A DNA stretch of 64,000 nt from NCBI RefSeq assembly GCF_026745355.1, contig NC_079203.1:38288492-38352491 (forward strand), given 5' to 3'. This DNA is from Beta vulgaris subsp. vulgaris (taxonomy: Eukaryota > Streptophyta > Magnoliopsida > Caryophyllales > Amaranthaceae). A program made the position numbers and the translations under genes. Below, piece by piece: positions 45,874-56,746 of this stretch (position 1 is its first letter; each line of letters starts with the position of its first letter). Under the pieces are notes generated by a model. It made no database searches. It had not been told where the DNA came from and was given only the letters and a program-made list of their open reading frames with translations.

Positions 45874-46085
45874 GCCTAAAATAGGCGAATGTACCTGTGG
45901 TTGGGCGCCTAAAATAGGCGCTCGAACCTGTGGTCAGGCGTCCAAAATAGGCGCCCCACCACAGGTACAGGCGCCTAAAATAGGCACCCAACCACAAGTA
46001 CATGCGCCTATTTTAAGCGCGCGAGCTCAAAAAAAAGCGATTTACGTTACGACCTCCGACAGGCGCCGAAAATAGGCGCCTGAAA
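45874..46085. repeat. GGCGCC palindrome array
   Basis: Five to six units of ~36 bp are built on AGGCGCCTAAAATAGGCGC, linked by ACCTGTGGT or its inverse ACCACAGGT. Orientation flips midway, so the array itself folds. It is open on the minus strand (repeated AYFRRLTTG-like peptide), as in the array at 7945-8185. It lies just after a CT-rich leader and a short ORF (45740-45884), similar to the setting of the 5068-5206 array. Confidence 0.75.
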
Positions 46086-46129
46086 ATTATTTGAGTATTG
46101 ATTTTCAATTATGTTGATTTTCATTAGGT

Positions 46130-47532
46130 GGATAATTCGTTGTAGCCGACTTTTAAGGTTGTAAAAATAGCCACCCAATTTGTCTACACAAGGTACGTAC
46201 ATACCTATGTGTTGATGTGCTTGGTATCATGATTTTAAGGAAATCATGTAGTATCATGCACAGGAACTATTTTGAGTTCATATATGATTCGTATTATGTT
46301 AATATTTGCATGGTTTGTGCCTTTGTGTGAAACATGTTATTTATGAGATTATATCATGTTTGTATGGAAGATTGATGCAAGCATATAGTTGGGAACTTTA
46401 TTTTATTAATTCACATTGGGGAATTAATATATATATTATATTGAATTATATTGTTCCTTTTTTATTATTGTTTCACTACTCTATGAAAACCGAGGGCGTT
46501 ATTTGGTAAGTTGATATTTTTATACCTTTGAAAGGCAAGTTGGTTGTTGGCTAGGTTCAATAAATAAGGAAGATTGGATTAAAGAAGAAATTAATCTTGG
46601 GTTGTTAAGTTGTGTGATCACTTATCTAATCCTAAGATAAAAACAGAAGTGTATTGTTTGAATATTATATTATATATGTTGCTTGTGAGTTATAACAAGT
46701 AAGAAATGGTAAATCACGTAAAGTAAAACTTGGATAACATATAAGCTTTAGACTGGTGCACGTCTGAAGTATTGCACAAACAGGAGTTGGGGTACATGGT
46801 GAGTGTGCCATGACTTTTTCTGGGGCCAGATTGATCACCATGTCCTATTTTTATTTAAAAGGTTCCTCGGTAGCGTAGGTCATGGGAATACTGAGTCGCG
46901 CCCGTATTTCGTCTTCAAAAGGGAAGGTTGGTTTAGTTAGACAAAATCGGTCTAGTGACTATTGCATTTAAAGTAATAAGAATGTTGTTAAAGTAAGTTT
47001 AGTTCAATAAGATTTATCTACAAGTTATTATGTTATTTTTTATCCCTGTTTACTGTTTATTATTATCATGTTAGGATTGTTTATTATATAGTATGTAGTA
47101 CTCAGCTTTGCTGATTACGTGCTTTTGTTGTGTATGTTGATCATGGCTATGCCTTATTGATCATGTGATCATTCATTTTTAATGAGTAGACTTTCTAGAT
47201 CAATAGTGCGTCGCTACCTACAGGTTTGAAGAAGATGCATCATTGGGTTCGTGAATGGAGAGCTTGTGTAGTTTATTAATTACTTATCGTACATTAGTTT
47301 ATATACTTTTATAGTTGGTTTGGTTTTAAGTTAACGTTGAAGTTGTTGGTTGAGTTTTGAAGTTGACTTTGTTGTTAGTTAAATTTCAATTCTAAAGTTA
47401 GTTATTATGTTTTTTTGCTGCGAAATTCTGAATGAGCCGATACGTTATCACACGGGCGATAATGCGTTAATGTTTCTCTAAGTTTTATAATTAAAAGGTA
47501 TTTTGAAGAGAGAGAATTATCCGGGTGTAACA
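46130..47532 (+). mobile_element. Ty3/gypsy-like LTR region, same family as 1-576
   Basis: The last ~610 bp align with 1-576 and end GTGTAACA. Upstream are CGGTAGCGTAGGTCATGGGA and ACTGAGTCGCGCCCGTATTT, which belong to the same LTR body. The left boundary is unclear; 46130 is an estimate. A donor-like GTACGT lies at 46193. No internal domain follows, so it is a solo or truncated LTR. Confidence 0.45.
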
Positions 47533-47775
47533 CATGTCTTGTAAGAACATATTCGTCCACTGGTAAAACTAATCTGAGAAGATTAAGCAACCTGCTAACT
47601 CTTTCAACTGGTGTTGCATCACCAAAGTTCCGCGCCACAACGTTGCATATGCAAATATGAAAGCCAAGAAATGTCTTGCCACCATGACTACCTTTACTAC
47701 TACAGTGCTATAGTTTCTTTTCTTTTATTTTTTGTTTTTCTCAATCGGTGTAAAATAGAGGTGGCAACTAACTAT
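47533..47775 (-). other. Short unknown coding-like stretch beside the LTR
   Basis: A minus-strand frame just outside the LTR end reads FLGFHICICNVVARNFGDAT then PVERVSRLLNLLRLVLPVDE. It looks protein-like rather than random, but I do not recognise it. It may be a fragment of the locus the LTR landed in or of another transposon. Confidence 0.25.
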
Positions 47776-48185
47776 TTTTTTTAACATCGAGAAATCGTAC
47801 ATTAATTAAAAGAGGAATACAGCCTAATGCTAATACAATCCAAACGAATACAAACAAACAAACCTAAAGGAGCTCTAGAAGCTCGTACATACCACCTAGA
47901 ACAAAAGTAAATAAAAGCGACACAAAGGCGCTTAGGAAGGGCGACGTCGCGGGTCAGAGCTTGTGATAGATGCAAACCTTGAATGGCTGATAAAAATGAT
48001 GGAAAAAGCGGATGACGATCACGATACGGACATCGAACAACCATCAGCGAGCGTCGCGTCTCGCTGCATGAGCAATCCCAACGATCGGCTATCGCTTGGG
48101 ATTCTGAGCTCATGATCCTATGAGTCACATTCCATTGTGAGTTATTACTCTCGATCGAGAGTATCTCAATGTTCTCCATGAATTA
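47776..48185 (-). mobile_element. Retroposed fragment, antisense, poly-T led
   Basis: A poly-T run (47777-47784) followed by AACATCGAGAAATCGTACATTA resembles the tail of a plant non-LTR element on the minus strand. A 125-codon minus frame ends in the tail and has no known domain. No clear target duplication was found. Confidence 0.35.
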
Positions 48186-49388
48186 GGAGAAACGCCGATG
48201 AGTGAGCGTGTTGAAAACCCCCAGTTGCAACTTTGAAACCTAGTAACTACCTTATAATTATCGTAACTTCCGAAACCTAAAATTTGGGAATATTCGATTT
48301 TAATAATTTAATTGTTAACACATGAGTTTAGTTAACTGAAAACTTTGTCTTGTGTGAATTAACAAAAAACCAAAATCATAAGCAACATATGTAGTATTTA
48401 CCTTGCCAAAACTTGATTTTCGCAAAATGTATTACACAAATTATTAGAATTGGCGATTTAATTTAACATAAAATTAGATGAACTAAAGACTGAATTTTTC
48501 TAACAAGTTTTTCAATTTCACTCTGACCCAACACTATCCTAGTCATTCCTCCTCTTCTCCTTCCTTTGTTTTCTTAACTCTCGAATTATAACAGACAATT
48601 TCAAAAAATAACTCAGTAGTCTTACCGAACGGATTAAACTAGTCACTAAATGCATTAAACTAGTCACTAAATGAATTAGAGAATGTCATTACTAAATAGA
48701 TCAACTGGCCACGAAATAAATTAAATCGGTCCCTAAATAGATTAAACTAGTCAATATATTAAAAAAAGTGGCATGTTCTCTTCATAATATTGAGCTTGGA
48801 CTGTGTCTAATTATAAACTAAAAGTAGGCAGTCTCTTACAAGACTAACTGAATGTATTATCAGTTTAACGTGATAGTTTGGGTTATTAATCAATTGATTT
48901 TGCAAGGCTTCCCCTAAACTTACATGGACCGTGGACTTGATCAGTTATAAATTTTACATCTGATTGAAAACTTGAAATCAATCAGTTTATTTTTCTAAGG
49001 TGAATAGAATACATCCTTACCTTTTTAGAATATTAATACACAAAATCCTAATTCTTTTATTGTTTATATGTTATCTATTTTAGGTGTAGGGTCTATGTGT
49101 TAATATAGTCTTTCATCTCTCCAACTTTTTTTAGTAACTTAATTTTTTGCTATATTAATTTTTTTAAGAGGACCCTTATTAATTAGGAAAAATTAATTCT
49201 AATAATTCAGTCTTTGGACTGTTCACTCAAATTAATCCTATCTTTTGATTGGTTTTTAATAATCCGAGCTTTTAGTAGGATCCGCTCATATTAAATCGTG
49301 AGATCGGTAACCTGTGGAAGTTGTATTTTTTTTTTCTCTTTTCTTCTCTAGTCTCCTACCCTTTTTTTTCTCTTTTTTAATTACCTCA
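48186..49388. other. AT-rich spacer, no gene seen
   Basis: 48636-48755 holds about five loose copies of a ~24 bp unit (ATTAAACTAGTCACTAAATG). Nothing else is recognised. Confidence 0.4.
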
Positions 49389-50100
49389 CTAGTATTTGGG
49401 CCCGAGCGTTGCTCTGGGTTAGTACTATTTTACAAAATTGATATGCATTTTTTTTGCATTCCTATTAAAATATATTAAGAAAAACTCAACATTTAAAAGG
49501 TACAAATATAATAATGTTGACACTTAAAACATGATTAAAAATTGGTTGAGATGGTAATTGTGTCACATGTGTTTCTGCTAAGAAATTGAGGGTGATCACA
49601 AATGCTGATGTGTGTTGAGAGACTTGATGTAGGCCCCAAGAAGGTATGTCTGAGCTCCGTGATCCGTACATCGAAATCCTGCAAAACAAGGTTAGCCTAC
49701 CCCGGGGGTGGTCCCGGGATCGCCCCTCCGACGCTCAAGTCAGTAGATGATTGAGGTAGAGAGAGAAAGTGATCAATGTAGAGAGAGATGCTCTCGTTTT
49801 TGTAGCTTAGAAATGCGTACCTTTGTCTGATGAGACAACCCCTATATATAGAGGATAGGAGCCCCAATGAATGAGGGTATTTTAGTCAGCTCCAACTAGA
49901 TGTAGGGGTATTTTAGTAACTTTGCCATAGGTGGGCTGGTCCAAGAAATGGGCCCAAACAACATGTAATTGCAGGAGGTCACGAGTTCAAATCTTGGTGC
50001 AAGCTAATTTTACTTTTGTTAATTGACATGACTTATCAATTGTGTACACAATGGACAATTCTAGTGGAGTCATAGAGGTGCCACGTGGCATGTATACATT
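49389..50100 (-). mobile_element. Helitron, 3' part, with nested solo LTR
   Basis: CTAG at 49389-49392 followed inward by ATTTGGGCCCGAGCGTTGCT is the inverse of a Helitron 3' end (hairpin then CTRR), with host A at 49388. GTGCCACGTGGC near 50080 matches the 5' part of the Helitron at 18286. A plus-strand tRNA-like piece (TTGGTTGAGATGGTAATTG, then GAGGTCACGAGTTCAAATCT) lies inside, split by the solo LTR. The 5' TC end is missing, so 50100 is approximate. Confidence 0.6.
49570..49960 (-). mobile_element. Compact solo LTR (391 bp), TSD ACATG
   Basis: It starts TGTTTCTGC and ends CCCAAACA, flanked by ACATG at 49565-49569 and 49961-49965. It matches 37393-37800 closely, including GACGCTCAAGTCAGTA and the TATA region (CCCCTATATATAGAGGATAG). 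On the minus strand it opens TGTTTGGGCCC. It lacks the entire ~3.4 kb repeat array of the giant LTR. Confidence 0.88.
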
Positions 50101-50673
50101 ATCACCCCTCTTACTAGAGCCCTACCACTCCCTGCGAACAACCACCACTCCCTCCCCCGTCCGCTAAGAAAAACACCATGCCACCCCTCCCTCACCACTG
50201 TGTAAAACCCCCTGCCCCCTCTCCCCCATTATCCCCTGTGACAACATACACCCTGCCACCCCTTCCCCATCCCCTACAAAAGAAGAGATATATAAAAAAA
50301 AATTGGAAAAGTGCGTGTAGGATAGCAACAGACGGTGTTGATAAGCCATATCTCCGCCAAAAGCTCTCATCTCGGTTGTCTCCTCATTCCTCACTTCTCC
50401 CGTGTCTGATCTTTCTCTTCTCGCGCTCTTCATCGCCTGTAATTCCGATCCATCATGTTTCTCCTTTTTTCCCGATTTCCCATTGGTAAGATTTTTAATT
50501 AATTTCCTACTACTACTTCATTCCTAAACTGCTCATCTCTCCCCTTTTTTTTTCTCTCTACTCTTCTTCTCCTTCTCAACTTCTCTCCCATGGCGGTCGT
50601 TTTAGGGTTAGGGTTATCGATTGATTATTGCAGTTTTCGGTTATTGGTTATGTCTAAGGTATAATTATTAAAA
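50101..50673. other. C- and T-rich leader-like region
   Basis: 50130-50280 is C-rich (CACCACTCCCTCCCCC), giving spurious frames on both strands. 50340-50600 is TC-rich with possible splice sites (GGTAAGATTT at 50485). It could be the 5' leader of the orphan exon that follows. Confidence 0.3.
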
Positions 50674-50790
50674 ATGGCGGAACCTACGAGTCCAGGAGAT
50701 GGCATCCATGAAAGGGTTGAGCAAAGTCCGCGTTCCAATATAAGCGGATCATGTTCAAAGGTGATAAGATTACTAAAAAATAATCAAAAG
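50674..50790 (+). pseudogene. Orphan first-exon-like ORF (39 codons)
   Basis: ATG 50674 opens MAEPTSPGDGIHERVEQSPR and continues SNISGSCSKVIRLLKNNQK, ending exactly at a good donor (AAG|GTATGA at 50791). The context (TC-rich leader, AAAAATGGCG start) is that of a real plant first exon. No downstream exon is found in the next 2.5 kb, which is repeats. It is either a gene cut off by repeat insertion or an exon carried in by a transposon. The protein is not recognised. Confidence 0.35.
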
Positions 50791-50982
50791 GTATGATTAA
50801 TTTGAACAAACAGTCCAAATATTGGATTATTGGAATCAATTTTTCATATTAATTATTATATTATGTGTTAGTGGCAATTGTGCGATCTCTTTATTGAAGT
50901 TCCAATATATCTCGTTATAAGAAACTCTAGATATCTAAATATAAAGTAAGGCAATCGGTGAGCATCACTTCAAGGAGAATAT

Positions 50983-51284
50983 TTATAGTACACTTGGGTG
51001 TACCATGCTCATGGTACACCCAAGACTATTTTCTCCAAATGAGCAAAATGAGCGAATGAGCAAATGAGCAAAATGAACAAATGAGCAAATGAGCAAACAT
51101 TTCTACTCATTTAAGAAAATGAGCAAACACTTTTATTACAAAATGAGCAAATGAACAAATGAGTAAATGAGCAAAATGTCCATATGAGCAAATTTGGTGT
51201 CAAATGAGCACATGAAATTCTAATTTATTACAAAAATACCCCTGGGTGTACCATACTCATGGTACACCCGGGTGTACCATAAGT
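50983..51284. mobile_element. MITE with GGTACACCC ends and AAATGAGC minisatellite core
   Basis: The left end TATAGTACACTTGGGTGTACC and the right end (inverse of TTATGGTACACCCGGGTGTACC) are themselves followed by further GGTGTACCATG…CATGGTACACC palindromes. The centre (51037-51215) is an array of AAATGAGCAAAATGAGC-type units. No ORF or certain target duplication was found. Confidence 0.6.
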
Positions 51285-51471
51285 GAACTCTCACTTCAAG
51301 TGAAATTACTAAAATACCGCCACACAATCATAAGATATCCACCCTTTCTCTATTTCTTATAGACATAGTAGTGTGAGAATTTGGCTACATAAATTTACCT
51401 TACTTCAGACCTATTTTTACTAATTGAGTTGTTTGGATCACACATCTAATCATTTGGCGTAGTTTGGATGT

Positions 51472-51525
51472 ATTCTAGATAAGCTATGCAAAAAGATACC
51501 TAATTAAACAAACCTTTATTAGTTT
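51472..51525. repeat. 54 bp direct repeat, left copy
   Basis: ATTCTAGATAAGCTATGCAA and on through TTTATTAGTTT. It recurs at 52998-53051 with two changes. The pair encloses the GTTACTC array. Confidence 0.85.
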
Positions 51526-51537
51526 CATAAGGTGTCA

Positions 51538-52740
51538 CTCCTATAAATAAATGTTGCTACTTTTATAAGCAAATGCGATTATTTTTGTTAACCTTTAGGG
51601 TTACTCGTATGATTAAATGAGGTTACTCGTATGGTTTATTGAAGCTACCTGTATAAATAAATGATGTTACTAGTATGAATTAATTGCCTCATAAGAATAA
51701 ATGAGGTTACTCATAGATTAAATGACATTACTAGTATAAATTAATTAGGTTACTCATATGGTTAAAATGGGGTTACTTTTGTGAATAATTAGGGTTACTT
51801 GATCAAATACGGTCATCGTATGATTAAATAAGGTTGATATTGTGAACTAATGAGGTTATTCTTATGAAAAAAGAAGTTACTTTTGTGAATAAATGAGGTT
51901 ACTCATTTGAATAAATGAGGTTATTACTAAACAGTTTACTTTTATGTATGAATGAGGTTACTCTTATAAGCAAATGCGGTTACTCTTATGAACCATTGGG
52001 GTTACTCGTATGATTAAATGAGGTTACTCGTATGATTTATTGAAGTTACTTGTATAAATAAATGAGGTTACTAGTATGAATTAGTTGGGTTACTCATAAG
52101 ATTAAACAGAGTTACTCATAAATTAAATGACAATACTAGTATGAATTAATTGGGTTATTCATATGATAAAAATGGGGTTACTTACTCATATAATAAAATT
52201 GGGTTACTTTTGTAAACTATTAGGGTTACTTGATCAAATAGAATCATCATATGATTAGATAAAGTTAATATTGTGAACTAATGAGGTTACTCGTATGAAA
52301 AAATGAAGTTACTTTTGTGAAAAAGAGAGGTTACTCATTTGAATAAATGAGGTTACTAATCAGTTTACTTTTATGAATGAATGATGTTACTCGTTTGAAT
52401 AAATGCAGTTATTTTTGTGAACCTTTTTATTGAAGTTACTTGTATAAATGAATGAGGTTACGAGTATGAATTAATTGGGTTACTCATAAGATTAAATGAG
52501 GTTACTCATAGATTAAATGACATTATTAGTATGAATTAATTGGGCTACTTATATAATAAAATGGGGTTACTCAAATAATAAAATGGGGTTACTTTTGTGA
52601 ACAATTGTGAGAAAGATGGATGAGTAACCCCAATTGACACCCTTTTATTGTTAAAAGTAACCACATACTCATACAAGTAACTCCATTTGGTTATAAGAGT
52701 AACTTCATCTATCCATAAGAGTAACTTTATTTGTTTATAA
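51538..52740. repeat. GTTACTC tandem array with higher-order structure
   Basis: A degenerate ~20-30 bp unit (GAGGTTACTCGTATGAATAA) fills ~1.2 kb. A higher-order repeat of about 400 bp starts near 51592, 51994 and 52420 (AACCTTTAGGGTTACTCG, then TTTATTGAAG.TAC.TGTATAA). The last ~120 bp (52620-52740) switch to the inverse word (AGTAAC), so the array ends in inverted orientation. No ORF is present. Confidence 0.85.
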
Positions 52741-52997
52741 GTGTTTCTGCATAAGAGTCAACTTCAAAATGTCATATCTCACAGCACATTCAATATTTTG
52801 GGATGATTCAAGTTGGAGATGAAAATTTGGCTCGATAGCTTTCCATCGCCCGATCAAAAGGTCGATTTCGATGAGAAACAAGTGAGATATGACCATTTAA
52901 AAATGAGCTAACGGACTAACGGTGTGTCGCACGCGGTGACACCTAATTTCGCGTGTAGCCGACCTGACGCAAGACCTTTATTAGTTTATTAGACGCT

Positions 52998-53051
52998 ATT
53001 CTAGATAAGCTGTGCAAAAGGATACCTAATTAAACAAACCTTTATTAGTTT
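52998..53051. repeat. 54 bp direct repeat, right copy
   Basis: It matches 51472-51525 with two substitutions. TTTATTAGTTTATTAGACGC just before it (52977) repeats part of the same word again. Confidence 0.85.
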
Positions 53052-53948
53052 ATTGACACCTCAATGACAAAAGGAGTATATGATTCAGATGATCAACATT
53101 GCATAATTTCTTTTATCATTATACTTCATCTATATTACTACTAATTTATTCTAATAATTATTGAATGATGTAAACCTCCCTTCCTCCTATTTTTTTTTTC
53201 TTCCTTCCTCCTAAGCATAACGTCTCTTATCTGATTACTTAAATGAATTAACATAACTTCTTAAGTAGCGAATTTGGTTGCCATCTTTTCAAAATGCTCC
53301 CTTCTGAATCCTAAAACTCCTTAGCTTGTTAGTTCTCCACGAGGCCCAGCAACTTCTATACCTTCCTAGGCATCATTAAGACATCAACAGCCCCCTCAAC
53401 ATTGTTCACACTTTGTCTTGCAACGTCGCAAGAATTAGCTAGTTTGAGGTAATATAGCAACTGTAACTGCAATCTGAATAAGTGAATAGAAATGGATGTA
53501 TTGAAGAATATACATACTATACAAACTTTGCTCTCGTTATCAGTCAAATACAGCATCTGCCTAAAAAAAACTCCTCTAGAAAAGTTGACAAATTACAGTG
53601 TCCTCCAATCTTTGTTAAATCTCCTTCCAATCTATTTGTTGTAAGTTTAACAAAGTCACCAGCTTAAACAAGTCGATCAGTATCTAATCAGTCTTAAGAG
53701 ATGAGCTCAGTAATGCTCAAAAAGGATGGATGCATCTCTGTATGATTAAATAAAGGGAACAAAAAAAAAGGAAAAGTGGGTTTAATTAACAAAAAGAAAC
53801 AGGGGAAGCAGTTTGGGCAAAGGAAGAATTTTTTTGAAAGAATAATTAACATCAATGTACAACCAAACTATATGCATACATTAAGAAGGAAACGAAGAAC
53901 TGATCAGTACCTACCTATGCAAATATGCAAATATATATGCAATGTGAA

Positions 53949-54616
53949 TCAGAAGTCGAACATTTCACATGAAAGGTGCCCATTCTTTAAGGCGTTGCTT
54001 GATGCTCGGAGATACTGTCCTGAATACACAATCTCACAAACAGAAGAACCCCTTTGAAGACTAAACAAGGACCTACAGAAATTACAATCATTCCATAATC
54101 GAGCTCCTTTGTCATTTTCATTTTCACACCTGATCTCAACATCATCTAAGTAAAGCTCTTCCAAAACAATTGCATGACTTAAAATATAACCTAGCAGCTG
54201 GAGCTCATCCTTCGAGCCACAAAAACCCAATATTTCTATTTTCTTGATCTTACTGATCAAACGATCTAGTACAATATCTGGTGCACGCCAAATCATTGGA
54301 TTGGAGCCTTGATAGACCATTTTTACCTTAAGATGCTTTAAGTTGGGAAAACATTGCATAGAGAGTAGCAAATTCTTCCAGCAATCTAGACCATTAGTAT
54401 CTATGCTAGTATAAAGATAGGTGAGATTAGGAAAGAGTGGCAAAACCTGATGTTTCTCATATATACTGGAGTCGCCCTTTAGAGGATGCATTTCAATATC
54501 TGTTGTGACTAATGCAGTTGGATTATGGACAAAGTAATGAAACGAAGTCTGATCCGATATCCAAAGGTACGTCAATTTCGGTGCAGCAATGTAGAATTTC
54601 AAAAGTCCATTAATAT
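53949..54616 (-). pseudogene. F-box/FBD gene tail A (headless)
   Basis: This is the 3' part of an F-box gene on the minus strand: NINGLLKFYIAAPKLTYLWI, LSMQCFPNLKHLKVKMVY and the FBD end CEIVYSGQYLRASSNALKNG through MFDF stop. The F-box and first LRRs are absent; upstream of NINGLL the sequence changes abruptly to a repeat (54617 on). The reading frame of what remains is open. It keeps a segment (EKHQVLPLFP) lost from the other two cluster copies and is the most diverged of the three. Homologous 3' flank reaches back to about 53170. Confidence 0.85.
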
Positions 54617-54850
54617 TCAAAAGTCCAATTCGGCCCAGTGGCAAATAGGCGTGCAAGGTGAGAGCCTAAGTGGCTGGGTCGTGTGTTCGATTTCTCTCAG
54701 CGAAAGTTTTATTTCATTTTTTATTCTTTTTCTATTGTCCATCCCTTCTTCATATGTGGCTGGGTCGCGTGTTCGATTTTTCTCAGTAAGAAGTTTTATT
54801 TTATTTTTTATTCTTTTTCTATTCTCCATTCCTTCTTCATTTGTTTAGTA
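54617..54850. repeat. SINE-like junction sequence with 84 bp tandem pair
   Basis: This starts exactly where the F-box homology stops. GGCCCAGTGGCAAATAGGCG and, ~45 bp on, GTGTTCGATTTCTC recall pol III boxes A and B of a tRNA-derived SINE. GTGGCTGGGTCG(T/C)GTGTTC and the following pyrimidine run repeat twice, ~85 bp apart. The same sequence is at 58550-58783. Confidence 0.45.
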
Positions 54851-54858
54851 CTTGGTTG

Positions 54859-55384
54859 TAGAGATGTAAATGGATCGGGTTCGGGGCGGGTGGAGCGTCA
54901 CCCGCATCCATCACCCGCATCCACCCACTTCACCCGATCCATCCATCACCCGCATCCATCTCCACCCGAATCCATCCATCCATTTGTAACGGGTTAACGG
55001 ATGGATCGGTGATTAACGGGTGAAATCAAATATTAGGAGAAGAAAGAAAAATTACTAACAAGAACCACTAATCCATTTATAAATTCTACTTACTATGTAA
55101 AATCGTCTCCAAATTAACTCTAATCCACATTATTAACATAAAAATATTTTTAAAAGCCAAAAATTAAAAAAATTATATACTTTTTACTTTAAACGGGTGA
55201 TGGGTCGGGTGGTAAACGGATGATGGATCGGGTGATGGATGAAAAAATATCACCCGAACCCGACCCCATCCATCACCCGATTATCCGTCATCCGGCTATC
55301 ATCCATTTAAACCGGGTTTTTCACCCACTTAATAAACCGGGTGGAGCGGGTGGTCGGGTGATCCACTGGATATTGCCATCTATA
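54859..55384. mobile_element. hAT MITE, 526 bp, TSD CTTGGTTG
   Basis: It starts TAGAGATGTAAATGG and ends ATTGCCATCTATA, with CTTGGTTG on both sides (54851-54858, 55385-55392). The interior is CCATCACCCGATCC / GGGTGATGGATCGG words, self-complementary and non-coding. An 8 bp duplication and these ends are hAT features. The element is absent from the otherwise near-identical duplicate, where a 16 bp scar is found (58784-58799). Confidence 0.93.
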
Positions 55385-55989
55385 CTTGGTTGACCACTAC
55401 GTAAAATATACATAGCCAAAATTCACTTTGTTGTAAAATAAACTTGGTCTAAAGAATAATGTTAATTGTATAAATATATGTGCAAGGTGAGTATTAAGTG
55501 CACTAAGTAATTAGTAAAAAATTCACTATATTGATCACTCGATTCACTACTTGTATATTTATATATTTATACAAATTTTACATGTGCATTATATAAACTA
55601 AAAGTATAAATATTAATTTTTTACATGGAAAATTTTTAATACATCACTTCTAAACAAAATTCTTTCTAGAGCTCAATATCAGCCAAAATGCAAAGATGTT
55701 ATTATTGTTGTTGTGTTGTTTCGTTCCTAATTAGTCATTTTATATTTAACATTATTTGTGCTAGTAGCTAGCTAAATTTTTTTTCATGTTTCATATTATA
55801 GATATACAATTATTATTTTTTAATGTAATCAAGAATGAAATCTCCGCTAAGTATGATTGTTGAAAGTTATCTTTTTTTATAAAAAAAAATTAACTCTAAA
55901 TAGTAATATTTAATTTAGAATTTACAATCTGACTTCTGTGGACCCCGTTCACGTTAACATTAGTGTGCACCAGGCAAAACAACATATCA

Positions 55990-56340
55990 GTGCTGATCAA
56001 TCCACTATATTATGCGAAAACCACTATATTATGCAGAAATCCACTATATCATTCAGACCCACACTATATCATGCAGAAACTCACTATATTATTCAGACAC
56101 ACTTACTATATCATTCAAAACACACACACTATATCATACAGAAACTCACTATATCATTCAGACACACACCATATCATTCAGACACACACTATATCATACA
56201 TAAACTCATTATATCATTCAGAAACACACTATATATATCATGGAGAAACTCACTATATCATTCAAACACACACTATATCAAGCAGAAACTCACTATATCA
56301 TTCAGACACTCATTATATCATGGAGAAACTAAATCATTCC
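55990..56340. repeat. CACTATATCATTCAGACACA minisatellite, copy 1
   Basis: About 14 imperfect ~20-22 bp units (CACTATATCATTCAGACACA, with CATGCAGAAACT variants). Open in all three plus frames, giving repeat peptides with no meaning. The duplicate is at 59403-59746. Confidence 0.85.
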
Positions 56341-56466
56341 ATATGTTAGAACACGTATCATGATATATACCACGCAACTTAGATCTTCTTGTATGTTAAA
56401 ACATTTTAATTAATTCCTATATTATATTGCATATAATTTCACATTATGTTTTTCGTTAATAAAATA

Positions 56467-56746
56467 CTCCCTCCGTTTCGTAAAGATCTTCCCTCTTTTA
56501 CTTTATATCTTATTTAGAATTTTTTTCCCCTTTTTACTCTCTCATGTCCCTATCATTGTGTCCACCATTACATTATTAATTCAATTTTACTCCCTTTCTC
56601 TCTCCTACTTTAGCCCCTTTTTATTTGTTTATTTATCTTAACCCCTTTCTCTCTCATACTTTACTCACCCCACACCCCACACAAATGGATCCTCCTTGGT
56701 ATCTGTAGGAAAAGTAACAAGGAAGATCTTTAGGAAACGGATGGAG
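56467..56746. mobile_element. Stowaway MITE, copy 1
   Basis: CTCCCTCCGTTTCGTAAAGA to the inverse CTTTAGGAAACGGATGGAG, with TA targets on both sides. The duplicate is at 59873-60150. Confidence 0.9.

Noticed and set aside
45603..45884. 93-codon frame starting at the CACTA end
   Set aside because: It begins in AT-rich microsatellite sequence across the transposon boundary; only the last ~45 codons could be a leader exon, with no domain.
1..47532. One 47 kb LTR retrotransposon bounded by the two related LTR ends
   Set aside because: Host genes and many unrelated transposons lie between; no gag-pol and no primer-binding site.
54640..54700. tRNA gene
   Set aside because: Box-like words exist but there is no cloverleaf I can fold; a SINE-like origin fits better.
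55938..56363. 141-codon frame and two other overlapping frames
   Set aside because: The CACTATATCATTCAGACACA minisatellite is open in all three frames; the peptides are repetitive.
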